This document shows, one piece after another, positions 61,923 through 64,000 of a DNA stretch of 64,000 nucleotides. Origin of the DNA: Nitrospira sp. CR1.1. Its GTDB lineage: Bacteria; Nitrospirota; Nitrospiria; Nitrospirales; Nitrospiraceae. The stretch's first letter is position 1; each line of letters starts with the position of its first letter. The stretch lies in assembly GCA_014055465.1 (NCBI GenBank), contig WIAF01000003.1, positions 248,001-312,000 on the forward strand, written 5' to 3'. The position numbers and the translations under genes were made by a program. Under the pieces are notes generated by a model. The model searched no databases. It had not been told where the DNA came from and worked only from the letters and a program-made list of their open reading frames with translations.

Positions 61923-64000
61923 ATGGCCCGTCTCCTCACCATTCGGTTCGCCATCTTTCTGACGGCTTGTTACCTGCTCCACGCCCCAGTCACTGCGGCT
62001 GCCCTTTCCTCCAAATCCCTGACGCCCTATATCGAAGGCCTGGATGCACTCAACGAGGGTCGCTGGGCCGCTGCGGTGGCAGCCTTCTCGCGCGCATTGG
62101 ACCAGTCCGGCGACGATCCTAACATCCTGCTCGCGCGCGGGGTGGCACAGACGTTGGCCGAAGACTTCCCGCGAGCGCAGAAGGATCTCAGCCGGGCTCA
62201 GCGACTCGGGCTGACAGGCCGCGAGGCCCAGCTCTGGATCTATGCCACAGAAGCGATGAGCGGCATCATCGTCGTCCCGGACCATGCGCTCGGCGGCGGT
62301 CCCCGAGGTGTGCCGTCAGGGCGGCCGGCAGTCGTCAGCATCCCCGGCCACATCGCCCAAGGTCAGGATGACTATACGAGCGAGTACGGTTCATTCATCG
62401 TCTATCGGCTCGCCATGGAGTATCAGAAATACCGCCTGCCGCGTGACTCCGGCGGATCCGGAAATCCCGACGGGATCAAGAGCCCCCAGATGCGGCAAGC
62501 CATGCTGAAAGCCGGTCAGCTTTTTGCCGAGAAACAGTACCGCCGTCCCGAACTGGCCTCTCTCAACGTGTCACGAGCCAAACAAGCTGCCGGCGGCACT
62601 GCGGCCGACGGACCGCTCGCCCACGTGGAGCGTGCGCTCGTCTCGAACCCCGGCGATGCCGACGCGCATTACGAAGCAGGCAAGGCCTGGCTGGATGCCG
62701 GGAGGCCGGCGAGTGCCAGAAAGGAATTCACCATCGCTCTGACGCTAAAACCGGATTTCCCCGAGGCCTATCTGGGTCGGGCGACGGCTGCCGCTCGCCT
62801 GGGCGACGTCAAACGAATGGAAGCGGATCTCTCTCTGTACAAAAAGGAAGGGTGGCTCTCGACCAGATCCACCCGCTCGAGCGTGGAAGAGGAATTGAAC
62901 GGCACAAGGGTGAACGCGTCGGCCGAAGCGCTCTTGAAAGAACTACAGGAAGCCGCGCATCGCGGGAGACCGATGGATCACCTGATCGCCATCGCCGCGA
63001 AACTTCACCGCGCCATGGGACATCAGCGGCTGCGTTATGACGAGATGTATCAGGAACACCTGCGGACCCTGGACGAATCGGTGCGAGAGAATCCAAAAAA
63101 TGCGGACAACCTTGTCTCCCTTGCCACCTACCTATTCGAAGAGGCGGATAACCGTGGCGAGAAGGTCGAACCGCGCCGTGAGCTTCAGCTCTACCGATTT
63201 CAAGAATCTCGCGAAAAGGACTTGCAGCGTGTGATTCAGACCGCCGACCGGGCGCTGGCCCTCAATGCCACACATGTCGGCGCCACGATGCAGAAGGCCT
63301 TGGCGCTGACGGCCCTGAAACAATACAACCAGGCCGACACATTGGCCGACCAGGCTTTGAATCTGTCCGGAAACAATCCGGATGCCTTGCGGCTCTACGC
63401 GAAGTTCCGCGCCCTGAGGGCGAATCAGCTCTCGAATGAAGCCGTCGGCCTGCGGCAGGAACGATGTTCAAGTTCATCGCACGACGACCAGAGAAGCGAC
63501 GGCGTCTACCGGGTCACCACGACGACCTGCTACCCGCCCTCGCAGCAGGATTTGAACCGAGCCGCGCAACTCGATGCCATGGCAGCCGAGTTACGCCGCC
63601 GGGCGAAGACCGCGCTCCAAGCCGCCGCAAAAGTGACGAAAGGCACGGTCGATGGCTACCTCATTCTTGCGGACATCGCCCTATGGGACGGCAAGACCGG
63701 CGAGGCTCAGGGCTATCTCGAGCAGGCTGTGAAGCTCGCGCCAAAGTCATTAGAAGCTCACGATCGCCTGGTGCAGCACTATGCGCAAACGGGACAGCAG
63801 GACAAGGCAGAAGAACAACGGCTGATCGCAGCCAATCTGCTCCAGACCACCGTCGCTCCACTACTGAGGCAGGCCTGGAAGCGCATGGAGAAAACCGCCT
63901 GGCAGGGGGCGAAAGAGTATCTTGCTCGCGCCTTCCCGATTGATCCGGAAGATGCCCGCATTCCTGCCTACCTGGGCGTGATTCACGAAGGAGACGACAA
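61923..64000 (+). CDS. Exported TPR-repeat protein (partial, runs off the right edge)
   Basis: ATG at 61923 follows AAGGAGGTGTACG, a near-ideal site, and the frame stays open to base 64000 (over 690 codons). A signal peptide ends near VTAAA. TPR motifs: EGLDALNEGRWAAAVAAFSR, AHYEAGKAWLDAGRPASARK, GYLEQAVKLAPKSLEAHDRL. A middle stretch has CSSSSHDDQRSDGVYRVTTT with a Cys that is paired in the following residues. It is large, export-bound and unnamed; likely an envelope scaffold. Confidence 0.82.
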   Translation, partial: MARLLTIRFAIFLTACYLLHAPVTAAALSSKSLTPYIEGLDALNEGRWAAAVAAFSRALDQSGDDPNILLARGVAQTLAEDFPRAQKDLSRAQRLGLTGREAQLWIYATEAMSGIIVVPDHALGGGPRGVPSGRPAVVSIPGHIAQGQDDYTSEYGSFIVYRLAMEYQKYRLPRDSGGSGNPDGIKSPQMRQAMLKAGQLFAEKQYRRPELASLNVSRAKQAAGGTAADGPLAHVERALVSNPGDADAHYEAGKAWLDAGRPASARKEFTIALTLKPDFPEAYLGRATAAARLGDVKRMEADLSLYKKEGWLSTRSTRSSVEEELNGTRVNASAEALLKELQEAAHRGRPMDHLIAIAAKLHRAMGHQRLRYDEMYQEHLRTLDESVRENPKNADNLVSLATYLFEEADNRGEKVEPRRELQLYRFQESREKDLQRVIQTADRALALNATHVGATMQKALALTALKQYNQADTLADQALNLSGNNPDALRLYAKFRALRANQLSNEAVGLRQERCSSSSHDDQRSDGVYRVTTTTCYPPSQQDLNRAAQLDAMAAELRRRAKTALQAAAKVTKGTVDGYLILADIALWDGKTGEAQGYLEQAVKLAPKSLEAHDRLVQHYAQTGQQDKAEEQRLIAANLLQTTVAPLLRQAWKRMEKTAWQGAKEYLARAFPIDPEDARIPAYLGVIHEGDD

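Noticed and set aside
1-64000. CRISPR array, tRNA or rRNA
   Set aside because: No regularly spaced direct repeats, cloverleaf patterns or rRNA-like segments were seen on either strand.

Overview
The window is one high-GC, gene-dense stretch of a diderm bacterial chromosome. The evidence is outer-membrane porins, a TonB-dependent receptor, many lipoproteins and an exosortase/PEP-CTERM set. The heavy investment in molybdate-type uptake together with PEP-CTERM, multi-PAS kinases and typical protein style suggests a Nitrospira-like (Nitrospirota) nitrite oxidiser, whose nitrite oxidoreductase needs molybdenum. That taxonomic call is inference; no rRNA or marker gene is present. I see no tRNA, rRNA or CRISPR array.

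Bases 1 to about 32,900 read as one molybdenum/tungsten (or related oxyanion) superlocus. A long leftward run (9864 to 1) carries an XRE regulator fused to a periplasmic-binding-like domain, a ModA-like binding protein, a lipoprotein, a porin, a small TOBE-like protein, modA, a small lipoprotein, mop, modB, modC, an HTH-TOBE regulator, and then a second mop and a second modB that is cut by the window edge. Next comes a leftward TonB-dependent receptor with a small exported partner. A rightward operon follows (13460-19373): zinc-ribbon protein, double TOBE-like protein, PEP-CTERM protein with a duplicated sulfite-oxidase-like fold, exosortase-EpsI fusion, FemAB/GNAT-type protein and polysaccharide deacetylase. 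A second leftward operon (27338-19370) encodes a metal-chelate/MolABC-type ABC importer, TonB, a coiled-coil lipoprotein, another TOBE-like protein and a PrsT-like TPR lipoprotein. A flavin-dependent LLM oxidoreductase and a Crp/Fnr regulator stand beside it. The Crp/Fnr gene is divergent from a second porin, ModA-like protein and lipoprotein module (29657-32892), paralogous to the first. Several promoters in this region share a TTGA(N)A, AT-rich spacer and ATACGT-like pattern.

From 33 to 64 kb the content is more ordinary. It includes a histidine kinase with a sigma54-type response regulator, a PNPOx-like protein, Tex, Kup, TrmL, a ferritin-like protein, YchF, two unknown exported proteins, GalE, a small inverted-repeat element (MITE-like, 47525-47732), a J-domain/ERCC4 nuclease fusion, an AbrB/PIN toxin-antitoxin pair, an RDD membrane protein, a Ycf46-like AAA ATPase, TPR proteins, an aldose-1-epimerase coupled to a PPi-type phosphofructokinase, two-component proteins (a single-domain REC and a large multi-PAS hybrid kinase), a PilZ protein and a TPR protein that runs off the right edge.

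The best candidates for something undescribed are three. The first is the twin porin, orphan ModA and lipoprotein modules, which have no permease of their own. The second is the TonB-linked Mo/W import system with its family of TOBE-like accessory proteins. The third is the physical tie between this uptake locus and a dedicated exosortase with a cysteine-free, Moco-fold-like PEP-CTERM substrate.
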